Assembly: GCF_020042345.1 (NCBI RefSeq)
Contig: NZ_CP083387.1
Location: 4,030,001-4,094,000 of the forward strand
Direction: 5' to 3'
Length of the DNA: 64,000 nucleotides
DNA from: Arachidicoccus terrestris
GTDB lineage: Bacteria; Bacteroidota; Bacteroidia; Chitinophagales; Chitinophagaceae
Shown: one piece after another, positions 37,999 through 48,700 of the stretch
How positions within the stretch are numbered: position 1 is the stretch's first letter
Layout of the letters: every line of letters starts with the position of its first letter
The notes under the pieces: generated by a model
Databases searched by the model: none
What the model saw: the letters and a program-made list of their open reading frames with translations, nothing else
Told to the model about the DNA's origin: nothing
Translations under genes and position numbers: made by a program

Positions 37999-38025
37999 AA
38001 TATGAACACACTATGGTTGCGGCTT

Positions 38026-38685
38026 TCAGAATTTCATTTCCGGAATATCCGGATTGGCTAGTTTCAGTTTGCCGGCTGTTTTAGATTGAATTTCCGCTAC
38101 AGTTACACCGGGGGCTCTTTCCACTAGTAAAAAACCATCATCGGTGACGTCAATCACAGCCAGGTCAGTAACGATCCTGCGCACACAATTAATGCCTGTG
38201 AGAGGCAGGCTGCAGGCAGGCAGAAGCTTGCTCTCCCCTGCCCTGTTGGTATGTTGCATGGCAACAATAATATTATCACAGCTGGCGACCAGATCCATAG
38301 CGCCTCCCATACCCTTAACCATTTTACCGGGTATTTTCCAATTGGCGATATCTCCGTTTTCACTGACTTCCATGGCTCCTAGTACGGTCAGGTCGATTTT
38401 CCCTGCGCGGATCATGCCGAAACTTTCGGCACTGTCGAAGAATGCACCGCCGGGAATAAGTGTTACGGTTTCTTTACCCGCATTGATCAGGTCTGCATCT
38501 ACGTCATCTTTGCTGGGATATGGACCTATGCCCAGCATTCCGTTCTCGCTCTGTAACACGATGGTCATACCTTCAGGGATATAATTTGCCACCAGGGTAG
38601 GGATGCCGATACCCAGGTTAACATACATACCATCTCTGAGTTCAGCGGCGATTCGCTTAGCAATTTGTTGTTTATCTAAAGCCAT
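38026..38685 (-). CDS. scoB: 3-oxoacid CoA-transferase subunit B
   Basis: Beta subunit (219 residues) of a succinyl-CoA:3-oxoacid (acetoacetate-type) CoA-transferase, a cytoplasmic enzyme of ketone-body, butyrate or branched-chain acid metabolism. The catalytic Glu47 sits in the signature [13 protein letters not shown], where a glutamyl-CoA thioester forms. Other conserved parts are [17 protein letters not shown] and [21 protein letters not shown]. The A subunit gene is 104 bases upstream on the same strand, in the usual A-B order, so the two form one operon. Acceptor acid cannot be fixed from sequence; AtoA is an alternative name. Confidence 0.93.
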   Translation of the reverse strand: MALDKQQIAKRIAAELRDGMYVNLGIGIPTLVANYIPEGMTIVLQSENGMLGIGPYPSKDDVDADLINAGKETVTLIPGGAFFDSAESFGMIRAGKIDLTVLGAMEVSENGDIANWKIPGKMVKGMGGAMDLVASCDNIIVAMQHTNRAGESKLLPACSLPLTGINCVRRIVTDLAVIDVTDDGFLLVERAPGVTVAEIQSKTAGKLKLANPDIPEMKF

Positions 38686-38789
38686 TTTATTGATCTTAAT
38701 ATATTTCTGGGTTATTGAGGTTAGTTATCGAGACTTTTGTCCCTCCTTTCGTCCATTTATAAACGATTAACTTAAATAAAATTAGTGAA

Positions 38790-39482
38790 CTAGTCTCTCA
38801 CTGTTATCTTTTCAATGCGCTTCACGTAGTTCTCTCCCTGAAAAACCCGGTGTACGTAAACGCCTGCCACATGAACCTGATCCGGATCAAGCTCTCCCGG
38901 CTCTACCAGCTGTTCTACTTCGGCAATGGTAATATCTGCAGCTTTCGCCATTGCCATAGAGAAATTACGGGTGGTTTTTCTAAAGATGAGATTTCCCATT
39001 TTATCTCCTTTCCAGGCTTTGACAAAGGCGAATTTGGCATGAAGGGCGTATTCCATCAGATATTCTTTTCCGTTAAAGCTTCTGACTTCTTTACCTTGTG
39101 CCACTTCAGTTCCGATACCTGCACGTGTAAAGAAGGCTGGAATTCCCATGGCGGCCATCTGAATACGCGTTGCGAGTGTACCCTGAGGAATGAGATCTAC
39201 CTCTAATTCTCCGGATAATAACTGTCTTTCGAATTCTGCGTTTTCACCTACATAACTGCTCATCATTTTCTTGACCTGTCTGGATTGTAGTAATAGACCT
39301 AATCCAAAATCATCAACACCTGCATTGTTGGAGATGCAGGTTAGATTTTTTACACCGGATTTTACTAGATGGTTGATGGAATTTTCGGGAATACCACATA
39401 AACCAAATCCGCCTAGCATAATAGTATCACCGTCCTGAATATCATATATTGCCTTTTCGGCATTTTTAAAGGATTTATCCAT
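38790..39482 (-). CDS. scoA: 3-oxoacid CoA-transferase subunit A
   Basis: Alpha subunit (230 residues) of the same CoA-transferase. The N-terminal DGDTIMLGGFGLCGIPENSI is the CoA-transferase family I signature 1; GTLATRIQMAAMGIPAFFTRAG and EYALHAKFAFVKAWKGDKMGN are also typical. It is transcribed first, before subunit B, and both chains are needed for activity. The two subunits have standard bacterial lengths, and nothing looks degenerate. Confidence 0.93.
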   Translation of the reverse strand: MDKSFKNAEKAIYDIQDGDTIMLGGFGLCGIPENSINHLVKSGVKNLTCISNNAGVDDFGLGLLLQSRQVKKMMSSYVGENAEFERQLLSGELEVDLIPQGTLATRIQMAAMGIPAFFTRAGIGTEVAQGKEVRSFNGKEYLMEYALHAKFAFVKAWKGDKMGNLIFRKTTRNFSMAMAKAADITIAEVEQLVEPGELDPDQVHVAGVYVHRVFQGENYVKRIEKITVRD

Positions 39483-39567
39483 GAATGTTTGTATTTAAAA
39501 TATAAATGCTGGTATAAAGATAACGATTGTTTGTTAATATATGGCACGCATTCAGATTATTTTAAAC

Positions 39568-39604
39568 AAATACAGCACATGTTCAGATAACATGTGCTGT
39601 ATTT
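39568..39604 (-). terminator. Terminator after the SGNH/T9SS gene
   Basis: Perfect 16-base arms (39568-39583 and 39589-39604, core acagcacatg / catgtgctgt), 5-base loop, 37 bases past the stop codon. On the minus strand it is followed by gtttaaaataa. Confidence 0.8.
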
Positions 39605-39640
39605 GCCGGTGTGGGTTTTACAAATGTAAGACCGTTTCCT

Positions 39641-42600
39641 TTATAGCTTAATGATGCTAAACTTTTGTTTTTTACCCGACTCGCTGTCGGTCAGAAGGAC
39701 AAAATATTTACCGGCGGACAGCTTGCTTACACTGAGCTGATCTCCTTGTTGAATGATAGAGTGCAAAACCTGCTTGCCTTCACTATTGTATATGTTGAGC
39801 TGGTAGCTTTTGCCATTGGTTAGCCCGACAAATTGCAGGCGGGTTCGGACTGGATTGGGGTAAAGTACTACTCCCCTGTCGGAGGGTTCTTCTCCCTGCG
39901 GTGGCGGGATCGGTTTGTCTGATTTATCTATTGGGGTCTTTTTGCTAAGCAAAGTATTGGTACTTTGAGCCAGATTGCTCATATCTCCCTGACTTAAGGG
40001 TACATAAAATTCCAGACTGGATTTAAGCATTTTGCCTTCTTGGAGGGCGGTAATAGCCTCCGGACTCATGCCTGCCCTGTAGAAGAAAAGATCTTTAATA
40101 CTCAAGGTCTCGGGTGCCTGGAGATCATTGATGTAAAAATAAGAAGGTACTAGTTTTTCATCGATCTCGCCTGCTTTTACGCCGTCAACATATAAAATGG
40201 TGGCACCTCGGGCATAAAAATGCGTAAGGGTAATTGTGTGCCATTTGTCATCGTTCAGGATTGTGCTTGTTTTTATGCCCGACCCCTTCGGGGAAGTATA
40301 AATCAGGGTGCCGTTAGAAGCATCTAAGCTGATGACTCCTTTATGATTCAGTTCACTAAAATAGGCCAGTGTACCAGTACCCTTGGTTTTTACGCCTAAA
40401 CTAAAGGTAAAGGAATGGACAATATCTTCTGGCAGGAAGTAATATTGCTGCAGGGTAACTGTATTGCTGAGCTGAGTGGCTGAGGAACTCTGCCGTTTGG
40501 GCAGAGGCTTGCCATTATCCAGCGCATCAAATAATGAAGGTACAATGGTATAGAGCATCTCTTGATGCCCTGCGTCGTTAGGATGCAAATCATCATAGCG
40601 ATAGTCTGCTGCCCAATGACCGTTTCCGTCATCTATGGCACCGAGCAGATTCATGCTTGGGGCATCAAGCTGATGGATAAACAGATCCATTTTTTTGATG
40701 TAGAAATAATCATCAGAGGTATAATCGGAACGCGTGTAATTGTTATTGATAACCGGGATCATGTTGTCTGCCCGGGCTAGTGCCATCATTTTCAGCAGGT
40801 TTTCCTTAAACTGTTTAAATGTGGCTTCTTTGTCCTGACTTTCATGAATGCCCTCATTGCCCAGAGATAAGCCGATGATAACATATTTACCGCATCCCAT
40901 CGCCAGATCTCGGTTCCATCTGTCCAGTACATTGAGGGTATTGTTGCCACTGATCGCTTTATTGATAAGATTCCAGTTTTTACCCCTGGACTGATCAAAT
41001 CTTTTGGCCAGTAACTGACCATACAGGTAATTATAACCGTGGTTATCCACGGCGCCAAAGCCGAAGGCTACGGAAGACCCCATAATTGTTATTTTCTTGG
41101 AATCAAGGCTGGCACAGGCTATGGAATAAGTCTGTCTGTTAAGATCTAATGTCAGGTTGTAGGCATTATAGTCGGCCTGGATATCGTCTAAATCATAACC
41201 CAGTTGCCCTGCATCCTCATAGACCATTACTTTATCTTCCGTGCCAGTGACATGATAGATCCGAAAATCGTCTCCCTGATTCAACTGAAAGAAGAAGTTC
41301 TTATTTCCGTCATTGATGACTTTGTCCATGGATACCTGACCTGACCATATTCCCAGAGAGGAATAGTTTAATTTAACTTCCCCAGTGGCACCTTTTATGG
41401 TAATCTGTTCGATTGGCAGCACGCTGATGGTACCGGCAGCCATATTTACCCGTATACGTACCGTTGAGTCGCCGGTGGCCGAGAATGCTGGTCCATCCCT
41501 CATTACAAAAGATTCGTCCGCCCCCATTCCATAGCGGGGGGAAGATTCTTTATTTTCCGGTGAAAAATAGAAGTCACCGGTATTTTTAAGGCGGGTATAG
41601 ATTTCAAAAATGCCACTTGAATTGCCGTCTGCATTTTTAAGCAGGTGCATGGCCAGATAATCCGATTCGTCCTGGCTGTCTGACAATGCAGATCCGGAAA
41701 TATACATTTGTTGATACTGATGCGTAACCTGAATGGTTTTGCGCGCAACAGTAGTGGATCCATAATACCTGCTTTTGGCACTAACCGTTACCTCGCCATT
41801 GCTTATTGCCTGCAGGTAGCCATTTCCATCGATCCGGGCAATTGCCGGATTATCTACGGACCAGTATACTTCCTGAACGGTCGCATTGTCCGGTGTGATA
41901 ACGGCCTTCAGTTGTTCCCCGCCACCCGGTTTATTGATGTCGTTTCCCTCGATGCTGATCTTCGTCGGAGCAATAATCGTCATATCCAGGCTTTCCAGGC
42001 TTAAGGCGTTCAGGTAACCATAGGCGCTCGCTACGTTCCTTAATGTAACTCTTAGTTTGCCCGTTGAATCGGCAAAGAGGATGGGGGTTGTGATCAGCTG
42101 ACTGATATTGGTATTTACTCCGGCTCCTTCCAGGTCCTTGCCGGAGGTTTGAAGGGTATCAATATAAGTGCTGATTCCCTCTATGGTGAATTCCGTTTTG
42201 CGTACTTCATCCTGCAGGCGGCTCCCGTACAAATTTAATCGATAAGCAGTCAGTGGGTTCAGGCCGTCAAACTCAAGCGTTCCGGTATTGTTCTCCACAA
42301 AGAAGAAGTCCATTGTGGCGGTACCAATATTAAGGGCGCCTAATAGCGGAGAGGTTATTGTAGGTCCCATCAGGGATCCGGGATTAATACTGAAGGTTTT
42401 GGTTGTCTGGATACTCCAACCAGTGCTGCTATTTTCACGATCAATTACATCTAGTTTATCTCCTTCGTTATTACCTGTGAAATTGTTCCAGTAATATCCC
42501 ATATTATCGGGACTCTCAGTTGGTTTACAATTGTTGCTGTTACCCAGGGGGCCCAGATCAATCAGTACAGCTTGCTTAACTGTCAGCTGACCCGATATCT

Positions 42601-44380
42601 GAATGGATAGGATACCGGATATATAGGGATTGTCCTTGCTGGTGGCCTTCACCTGAACGGTACCATTACCCAGGGCTTTTATAAGGCCTGTGGAGTCTAT
42701 GGTGGCCAGGGTGGGATTATCAACGCTCCAACTAACGGCCTTAACCGTGGCACCAGCCGGATCTATTATCGCCTCCATTTGTGCCGTACCTCTCGGGGTC
42801 GAAATCCCATGACCGGTGACAGTGATATGCTCAACTGGTACCTTAATGTTTTCGAATACTTCCAATTTGAGATCATTGAGATATCCGTATGCACTGGAGT
42901 TGTTCTTAACATCTAATTGTATGTGGCCACTTGGATCCGGATATATAATGGGTGAAATATAGGTACTGTTGATATTGGTGTGATTGCCGGGGCCACCCAG
43001 ATCGGATCCTGAGGTCTGTAGGCTTCCTGAAACCGTGCCGATGCCGTGAAATGTATAACCGGTTATCCTTGTTTCTGTTGTTATCCGGCTACCGAATAAG
43101 GTAAATCTATATCCTTTTTCAGGATCCAATCCCGAAATCTCGAAAGAAGTCGTTTTGTTCTCTACATAGAAGAAGTCCATTGTTGCCGTTCCGGTGGATA
43201 GTTCGGCCAGACGGTCCGAAACGGATAGCGGTCCCATAAGTTGACCGGGATTGGCGCCGAACTCTCCTAGGTTCGTGAAACGGATTGCTGTGGCATTTCC
43301 TTCTATATCCGTCAGAGCGATACTGGCGCCTGAAAGATTATCTGTAATATTGGTCCAGTAATTGCCCGCGTCGTCCGGGCTGGCTGTCGGTTTACAGTTA
43401 TCGGTATTACCGACGGGTCCGAAATCCACCAATAGGATATTGCTGGGTTTTATCTGGCCGCTGACCTTAACCCGGCAATTGCCTTTTATGATTGGGTCAT
43501 CCAAGCTGGTTGCAGTTACGGTAACCGTTCCGTCTGCCTTGGCCTTGAGTAGGCCATTTTGATCAATAGAGGCAACTGATGGATCATCCACAGACCAGGT
43601 AACTGTCTTAACGGAGGCGTCCGCTGGGGCAATTGTTGCCTGCATTTGTAAAGTACCCCCAAGAATATTGATCGCCGCGTCTTCCAGGGTGATTGAACTG
43701 ATCGTCACTTTTGCGTCCTGGTAAGCCTCCAGTTTAAGCGCATTGAGATAACCAAAAGCACTAACCCTATTTTGCATCTCCAAAAGGATGGTGCCATTTC
43801 GATCTGCAAAAAGCATCGGGGTCTTGAATACCTTATTGAGGTTACCGTTTTTACCGATGCCTTCCAGGTCCTTACCGGAGGTCTGCAAGTCTCCGGTACA
43901 GGCATTGCCACCTGTCAGGGTATAGGTCGTGATCCTCGTTTCATCTGTGAGGCGGCTTCCATATAAATAAAATACATAACCCAGATTAGGGTCCAGCCCG
44001 GTAATCTTCAGACTAGGTTTACTGTTTTGGGCGAAAAAAAAGTCCATGGAGGCTGTACCGATTCCCAGCTCGTCTAAATGATCGTTGTCGGCGGTAGGAC
44101 CCATCAGGTCTCCCGCATTGACGATGAAGCTCTGCACTGTTGTTACTGTAAGGGAGGATTGCTCTCCTTTACTATCTAATAAAGGCAGGGAGGCGCCGTT
44201 GTTACTGCCGGTAAAATTGTTCCAGAATAATCCATCTTTATCCGGACTGGCTGTAGGTCTGCAGTTTTGTGTATTTCCAACCGGACCAAAGTCAATAAGC
44301 CAACTAGTAGTTTTAGTCTGTGCCTGAAGCATGGAAAACCCCATAAGGATTCCCCAGATAAATAGCATTACTTTTTTCAT
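39641..44380 (-). CDS. Giant T9SS-secreted SGNH hydrolase with triplicated module
   Basis: Extracellular protein of 1579 residues. After a signal peptide (MKKVMLFIWGILMGFSMLQA) come three copies of a module of about 285 residues (26-311, 314-598, 603-886), each a beta-sandwich starting with DFGPVGN or DLGPLGN plus a BIG2/Ig-like domain (TWSVDDPSVASID and similar). A starch-binding-like region (about 890-1090) precedes an SGNH/GDSL hydrolase domain (about 1097-1275): nucleophile in GSSVAFG (Ser1103), Gly/Asn blocks AISGNN and LGNEG, and Asp1263/His1266 in DDLHPND. Then follow a LamG-like domain (about 1310-1430) and a T9SS type A tail (about 1503-1579). Likely a polysaccharide esterase held at the surface. 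Stands alone. Confidence 0.88.
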   Translation of the reverse strand: MKKVMLFIWGILMGFSMLQAQTKTTSWLIDFGPVGNTQNCRPTASPDKDGLFWNNFTGSNNGASLPLLDSKGEQSSLTVTTVQSFIVNAGDLMGPTADNDHLDELGIGTASMDFFFAQNSKPSLKITGLDPNLGYVFYLYGSRLTDETRITTYTLTGGNACTGDLQTSGKDLEGIGKNGNLNKVFKTPMLFADRNGTILLEMQNRVSAFGYLNALKLEAYQDAKVTISSITLEDAAINILGGTLQMQATIAPADASVKTVTWSVDDPSVASIDQNGLLKAKADGTVTVTATSLDDPIIKGNCRVKVSGQIKPSNILLVDFGPVGNTDNCKPTASPDDAGNYWTNITDNLSGASIALTDIEGNATAIRFTNLGEFGANPGQLMGPLSVSDRLAELSTGTATMDFFYVENKTTSFEISGLDPEKGYRFTLFGSRITTETRITGYTFHGIGTVSGSLQTSGSDLGGPGNHTNINSTYISPIIYPDPSGHIQLDVKNNSSAYGYLNDLKLEVFENIKVPVEHITVTGHGISTPRGTAQMEAIIDPAGATVKAVSWSVDNPTLATIDSTGLIKALGNGTVQVKATSKDNPYISGILSIQISGQLTVKQAVLIDLGPLGNSNNCKPTESPDNMGYYWNNFTGNNEGDKLDVIDRENSSTGWSIQTTKTFSINPGSLMGPTITSPLLGALNIGTATMDFFFVENNTGTLEFDGLNPLTAYRLNLYGSRLQDEVRKTEFTIEGISTYIDTLQTSGKDLEGAGVNTNISQLITTPILFADSTGKLRVTLRNVASAYGYLNALSLESLDMTIIAPTKISIEGNDINKPGGGEQLKAVITPDNATVQEVYWSVDNPAIARIDGNGYLQAISNGEVTVSAKSRYYGSTTVARKTIQVTHQYQQMYISGSALSDSQDESDYLAMHLLKNADGNSSGIFEIYTRLKNTGDFYFSPENKESSPRYGMGADESFVMRDGPAFSATGDSTVRIRVNMAAGTISVLPIEQITIKGATGEVKLNYSSLGIWSGQVSMDKVINDGNKNFFFQLNQGDDFRIYHVTGTEDKVMVYEDAGQLGYDLDDIQADYNAYNLTLDLNRQTYSIACASLDSKKITIMGSSVAFGFGAVDNHGYNYLYGQLLAKRFDQSRGKNWNLINKAISGNNTLNVLDRWNRDLAMGCGKYVIIGLSLGNEGIHESQDKEATFKQFKENLLKMMALARADNMIPVINNNYTRSDYTSDDYFYIKKMDLFIHQLDAPSMNLLGAIDDGNGHWAADYRYDDLHPNDAGHQEMLYTIVPSLFDALDNGKPLPKRQSSSATQLSNTVTLQQYYFLPEDIVHSFTFSLGVKTKGTGTLAYFSELNHKGVISLDASNGTLIYTSPKGSGIKTSTILNDDKWHTITLTHFYARGATILYVDGVKAGEIDEKLVPSYFYINDLQAPETLSIKDLFFYRAGMSPEAITALQEGKMLKSSLEFYVPLSQGDMSNLAQSTNTLLSKKTPIDKSDKPIPPPQGEEPSDRGVVLYPNPVRTRLQFVGLTNGKSYQLNIYNSEGKQVLHSIIQQGDQLSVSKLSAGKYFVLLTDSESGKKQKFSIIKL

Positions 44381-44896
44381 ATTTAGAATTTGGTTTTTTA
44401 TAAACTAAAACCTCTTAGGCCCTGTTTCAATGGTTGTTAGAACAAGGCCTTGGAGAGGTTATCACTACATGTAAACCCAAATTATTCATTGCTGACAAAA
44501 TTCCCGCTTCGGTACAATTGGCAATTGCACTGCCGGCTGTTCCGGATACTATCCATTATTTAGTTTTGCTGACCACCTAATGATCGCATTATCCGTTGGT
44601 GACAAAACAAGCGCGATAAAATCAGCCGGGCATACTATGATGGAAGGACGAACTGTTCCTGGCAATCATGGTCTATTGGGACAGTTCAACAAAATCATGC
44701 GTATTCTCCTGATTTGAAGATCTTTACTTTTTTCTCTGAACGATTTGTTTATGATTTGGTTTTAATTTTTGTTCTATGGCAAATTTGTCTTTTTAAAAAA
44801 CTAACAAGACTTCCATTTGAATCATTTATTTGCGTATTTGATTCATTTTTACCCAAAGAATGATTCTGTTGATGGCGTTCAAGGACTTGCCGGAGT
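44381..44896. other. Long spacer upstream of the SGNH gene
   Basis: 516 bases between the SGNH/T9SS gene and the response regulator (both minus strand). No gene recognised. Near 44819-44867 gaatcatt and aatgattc form an interrupted inverted repeat, with another gattcatt between them. It may hold the SGNH promoter and regulator sites. Confidence 0.35.
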
Positions 44897-45688
44897 TTAC
44901 CTATTACGCCTTATTTTGTCCAGAAACTCCGAAGGAGTCATATTGAATTGTTTTGAAAAATTACGGCCAAACTGCCCCAATGAATGATAACCAACCATTT
45001 CAGCAATTTCGCTGAAGCGGTACCGGTCCTCTGCAATGAGTTCGGCTGCTTTGTTTAACCGAAGCAAGTGAATCATTTCATTGGGAGAAAGGTGGAAAAA
45101 GGTTTTAATTTTTCTGTAGAGGGTGGGTCGGCTAACATGCATTTTTCCCGCCAAAAAAACAACGTCTAAATCCGGGTTATCCAGATTGTCAAAAATAATA
45201 GACTTTATATCTTCAAGAAACGGCTCACTGGCTTTCTGGCCGGCATCGGCACTTAAATGCGCTAGCGGTGACTTTGTGTAAAAAGCCTGTAGTTGGGTTC
45301 TGTTTTTCAGCAGGTTTTCAATTTGTACTTTCAGGTGTTCTGCGGAAAAAGGTTTCTCAATGTAAGCATCTGCACCGATTTTCAACCCTTCAATTTTGGA
45401 TTGCATGGTGTCTTTAGCGGTGAGTAATATCAGAGGGATGTGTGATAGCTCAGCATGTGATTTCATCCAGTCGCATAGCTCAAACCCATCCATTTCGGGC
45501 ATCATAACATCACTGATGACCAAGTGAATACCCTTGGATTTCAGGATTTCACATGCTTCTTTTCCATCGTAGGCGGTATGAATCCTGTATTGTGATTGCA
45601 AAAGACTGTTCAGGAATAGAAGAATGTCTTCTTGATCGTCCACCAGTAAAATAGCCGGGTTGTCCTGTTCGAATTGGATGGCGGTCAT
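44897..45688 (-). CDS. Response regulator with AraC-type DNA-binding domain
   Basis: Cytoplasmic transcription factor of 263 residues: a receiver domain (about 12-125) with acidic pocket DDQED, phospho-acceptor Asp60 (VISDVMMPEMDG), Thr in LLTAKD and Lys in YIEKPFS, then an AraC double helix-turn-helix (about 160-260; VVFLAGKMHVSRPTLYRKIK and FSEIAEMVGYHSLGQFGRNF). This is exactly the C-terminal half of a Bacteroidota hybrid two-component system (HTCS), here a separate gene 43 bases after the reg-propeller kinase. Multiple stops in between argue against a sequencing frameshift. It probably controls GH92 or other glycan genes nearby. Confidence 0.92.
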   Translation of the reverse strand: MTAIQFEQDNPAILLVDDQEDILLFLNSLLQSQYRIHTAYDGKEACEILKSKGIHLVISDVMMPEMDGFELCDWMKSHAELSHIPLILLTAKDTMQSKIEGLKIGADAYIEKPFSAEHLKVQIENLLKNRTQLQAFYTKSPLAHLSADAGQKASEPFLEDIKSIIFDNLDNPDLDVVFLAGKMHVSRPTLYRKIKTFFHLSPNEMIHLLRLNKAAELIAEDRYRFSEIAEMVGYHSLGQFGRNFSKQFNMTPSEFLDKIRRNR

Positions 45689-45731
45689 GTGTGCAATTTT
45701 ATGGTGGTGTGTAATCTAAAGATACGCATTA

Positions 45732-48700
45732 TTAAATTACGGGAACGGGTAATAAAAGAGAAAAAGTGTTATAACAGTCTTCCTGGATGGAAAAGGTGAG
45801 ACAGCCTCCGTGTAATTCAGCGAGCGACTTTGAGACAAATAAACCTATACCCGATCCCTGGATCTGCCTTTTTCGGTTCCATCTGAAAAATGGATCAAAT
45901 ATTTTTTGCTGCATATCCTCCGGAACGAGATGTCCGTCATTTTTGATACGGATAATAAAATGCTTTCTGTCAGTGGAAATATCCATGCTGAGTATAATGA
46001 TATGTTCGCCGTATTTTAATGCATTATCCAGTAGATTGTTCAGCATTTTAGCCATAGCGCCCTCATCGGCTTTAACCTGTATCGTTTCCATGGGCGGCAA
46101 ATAGAGAAAATGGATATCCTTATCCGAAGCAGCGGCTTGATATGGTTTTATGAACTCTTCCAAGAAGCTGCCCATTTCCATTTCCTTTAAACTCAGCGTC
46201 ATGTTGGACTCGATTTTTCTGAAATCGAGTAAGTCCTTGGTGAGCGAAAGCAAACGATTGGTATTGCGCTGCATCAAATCGATATATCCTTCCAGATGGG
46301 GCAGATGATCTTTTTCTTTTAATATTTGCTCCATGGGTCCTTTGATCAGAGTAAGAGGCGTCCTGATTTCATGGGCGATATGGGTAAAAAAATCCACTTT
46401 GGACTGATACAGCTCTTTTTCTTTTCTTAAAGAGTATAAAGTCATTTTACGCTGATTTCGAATCTGATGCCTGCGATTGTTGTAGGTTACACCCAAAAGA
46501 ATAAACCCTAGAAATAATAGTCCGTATCCTGCATAGGCTACACGAGATTTCCACCAGGGAGGCAAAATGGTAATATTGATATCTTTCTGATTATCCATCC
46601 ATTTTCCCGAACTATTAGTGGAACGAATAGATAATTTATAGTTCCCCGGCGGCAGATTTGTAAAATAGATACTCCGGTCGTTCTTTAATGATGTCCAGTT
46701 ATTTTCCAGGCCTTCGATCCGGTAGGCATATTGCAGGTTGGTCGGCGAATTATAACTTAATGCGGCAAAGTCAAAACTAAAGGTAGACTGTTTATGTGTC
46801 AGCTCCAGCTGGCTGCTGGTAATAATGGATCTTTTGAGCGGTGAATTGACTGAATCTACCGGTACTTCCTGATTAAAGATATGGAAATCCGTCAGATAAA
46901 GCGGTGGCTTAAAATGACTCACTTCCTGGTCATAGGGGTTAAATCTGATTAAGCCTTTTAGGCTGCCAAAATAAAAATAGCCATCTGTGTCACCGTAGGC
47001 GGACTGGTAATTGAACTGGTTATTCAACAGGCCGTCTGCCTTATTGAAAATGGAAATATTGGCACCGTCAGGAGAAATTTTTGCCAGACCGTTGGAAGTA
47101 GTGGCCCAGGTATTATTCAGACTATCCGTCAATGTGGTGTAAACCGTATTGGAGGGAAGGCCATGGTTACGGTCAAATATCTGGACATGTTTTAAATCGG
47201 TAACCCTGTACAGCCCACTCTCTGTTGAAATCCAGAGCCGGCCTATACGATCTGCTTTTAGAAACAATATACGGGTGGACATCAGTAAATCCTTGCCATC
47301 CTGCTTTATTTTTAGTCTTTTCCAAATGCCGTTTTCGTTGTAGTATAAGCCGTGAGTGTGTGTGCCCACCCATATCCTGCCTGACTGATCTTCTGTAAGT
47401 GCCGAATAAAATTCTTCCAGCGGAAGAGCCTTAATACGCGAAAAATATTGTTTTGAAGGATTAAAGTAATAAATTCCCTTTGAGGTACAAACCATGATAC
47501 TGTCCCGGGAAGTCTTGTAAATAAGATTAATAAAATTGCTGAACAACCCACTGCCGTCATGGGCCAGATAGTGATCGGTAAATTCTCCGGTTTTGACATT
47601 CATGACATCGATGCCATGCTCAAAGGTGCCGATATAGAGCAGATCACCGTCACAGAGCATTCCATGAATATTAGTGTGGGCAGCCTGTCCTTTAGGACCC
47701 GGCACAACATTTTTGAACCGAAGCGTTTTAAAATCGGCTTCATTGAGCCCGTTGTCTTCGGTACCAATCCAAAAATGCCCATACCTGTCTTTGGTAATCT
47801 CTCTGATGACGTTACCGGTAAAAGAATGATGGCGCGGACCCGGATAAAATTTTTCAAATTGCATGGGCCGGTTGGCGAGATAATCGATTCCGCTAAAATA
47901 GCTGGTAATCCAGACGCCTCCTTCCCTATCCTTGCAAATGGAATATAGGGCATTGTCTGATAAACTGTACGGATCTCCGTACATCTTTCTTATCTGTTCT
48001 ACTCTTTCTTTCCGGCCATTGGCGGGATAAGCCTTTTGGTAACAGAATAACCCTTCTTCTGTCGCCACCCAATATTGGCCCGGTTTATATTCCAGAATAT
48101 CCCGGACAAATATTTCGGAACTGCCATTAGCATTATGCAACAGCGGATGACTAAACTGATTTTGTTTTACATTGTAGGCTACCAGGCCTTTTTTGGATGT
48201 ACCGATCAATAATGTATCCTTTCCTACAGCCAATATTCTTTCAATAGAACCACCCTGCAATTGTTTGGATGGAAGTAGCCGGGGCCGATGTTGATTTTGG
48301 GTGACGTAAAATAATTCGCCACTGATTGTGCCTAACCAGATTGTGCTATCAGGCTGCAACGCGATAGAAGTGATTTCGGTACCGGCGTACTGGACCTGGC
48401 TTGTTTTTGTCAGGGTTAAATTTTCTTTATTAAAATGGCTACCGGTATGGTCCGGCAGTTCCAGGGTATAGAGTTTGCCACCGGCGGACACCCACAGCCT
48501 GCCGGCCCCATCCTGCTCAATGGCTCGGACATACTGTTCTTTCAGTGCATCTATGGCATAAAAGTTATCCATATCTACATTGAAGAAATACAAACCTCCT
48601 TTACTGGTTCCTACCCAGAGCCCGCCGTCTCGATCCTCAAATAAATAGGTAATACCGCCGCTGCCGAGACTGTGGCGGCGATGCGGATCATTACGAAAGA

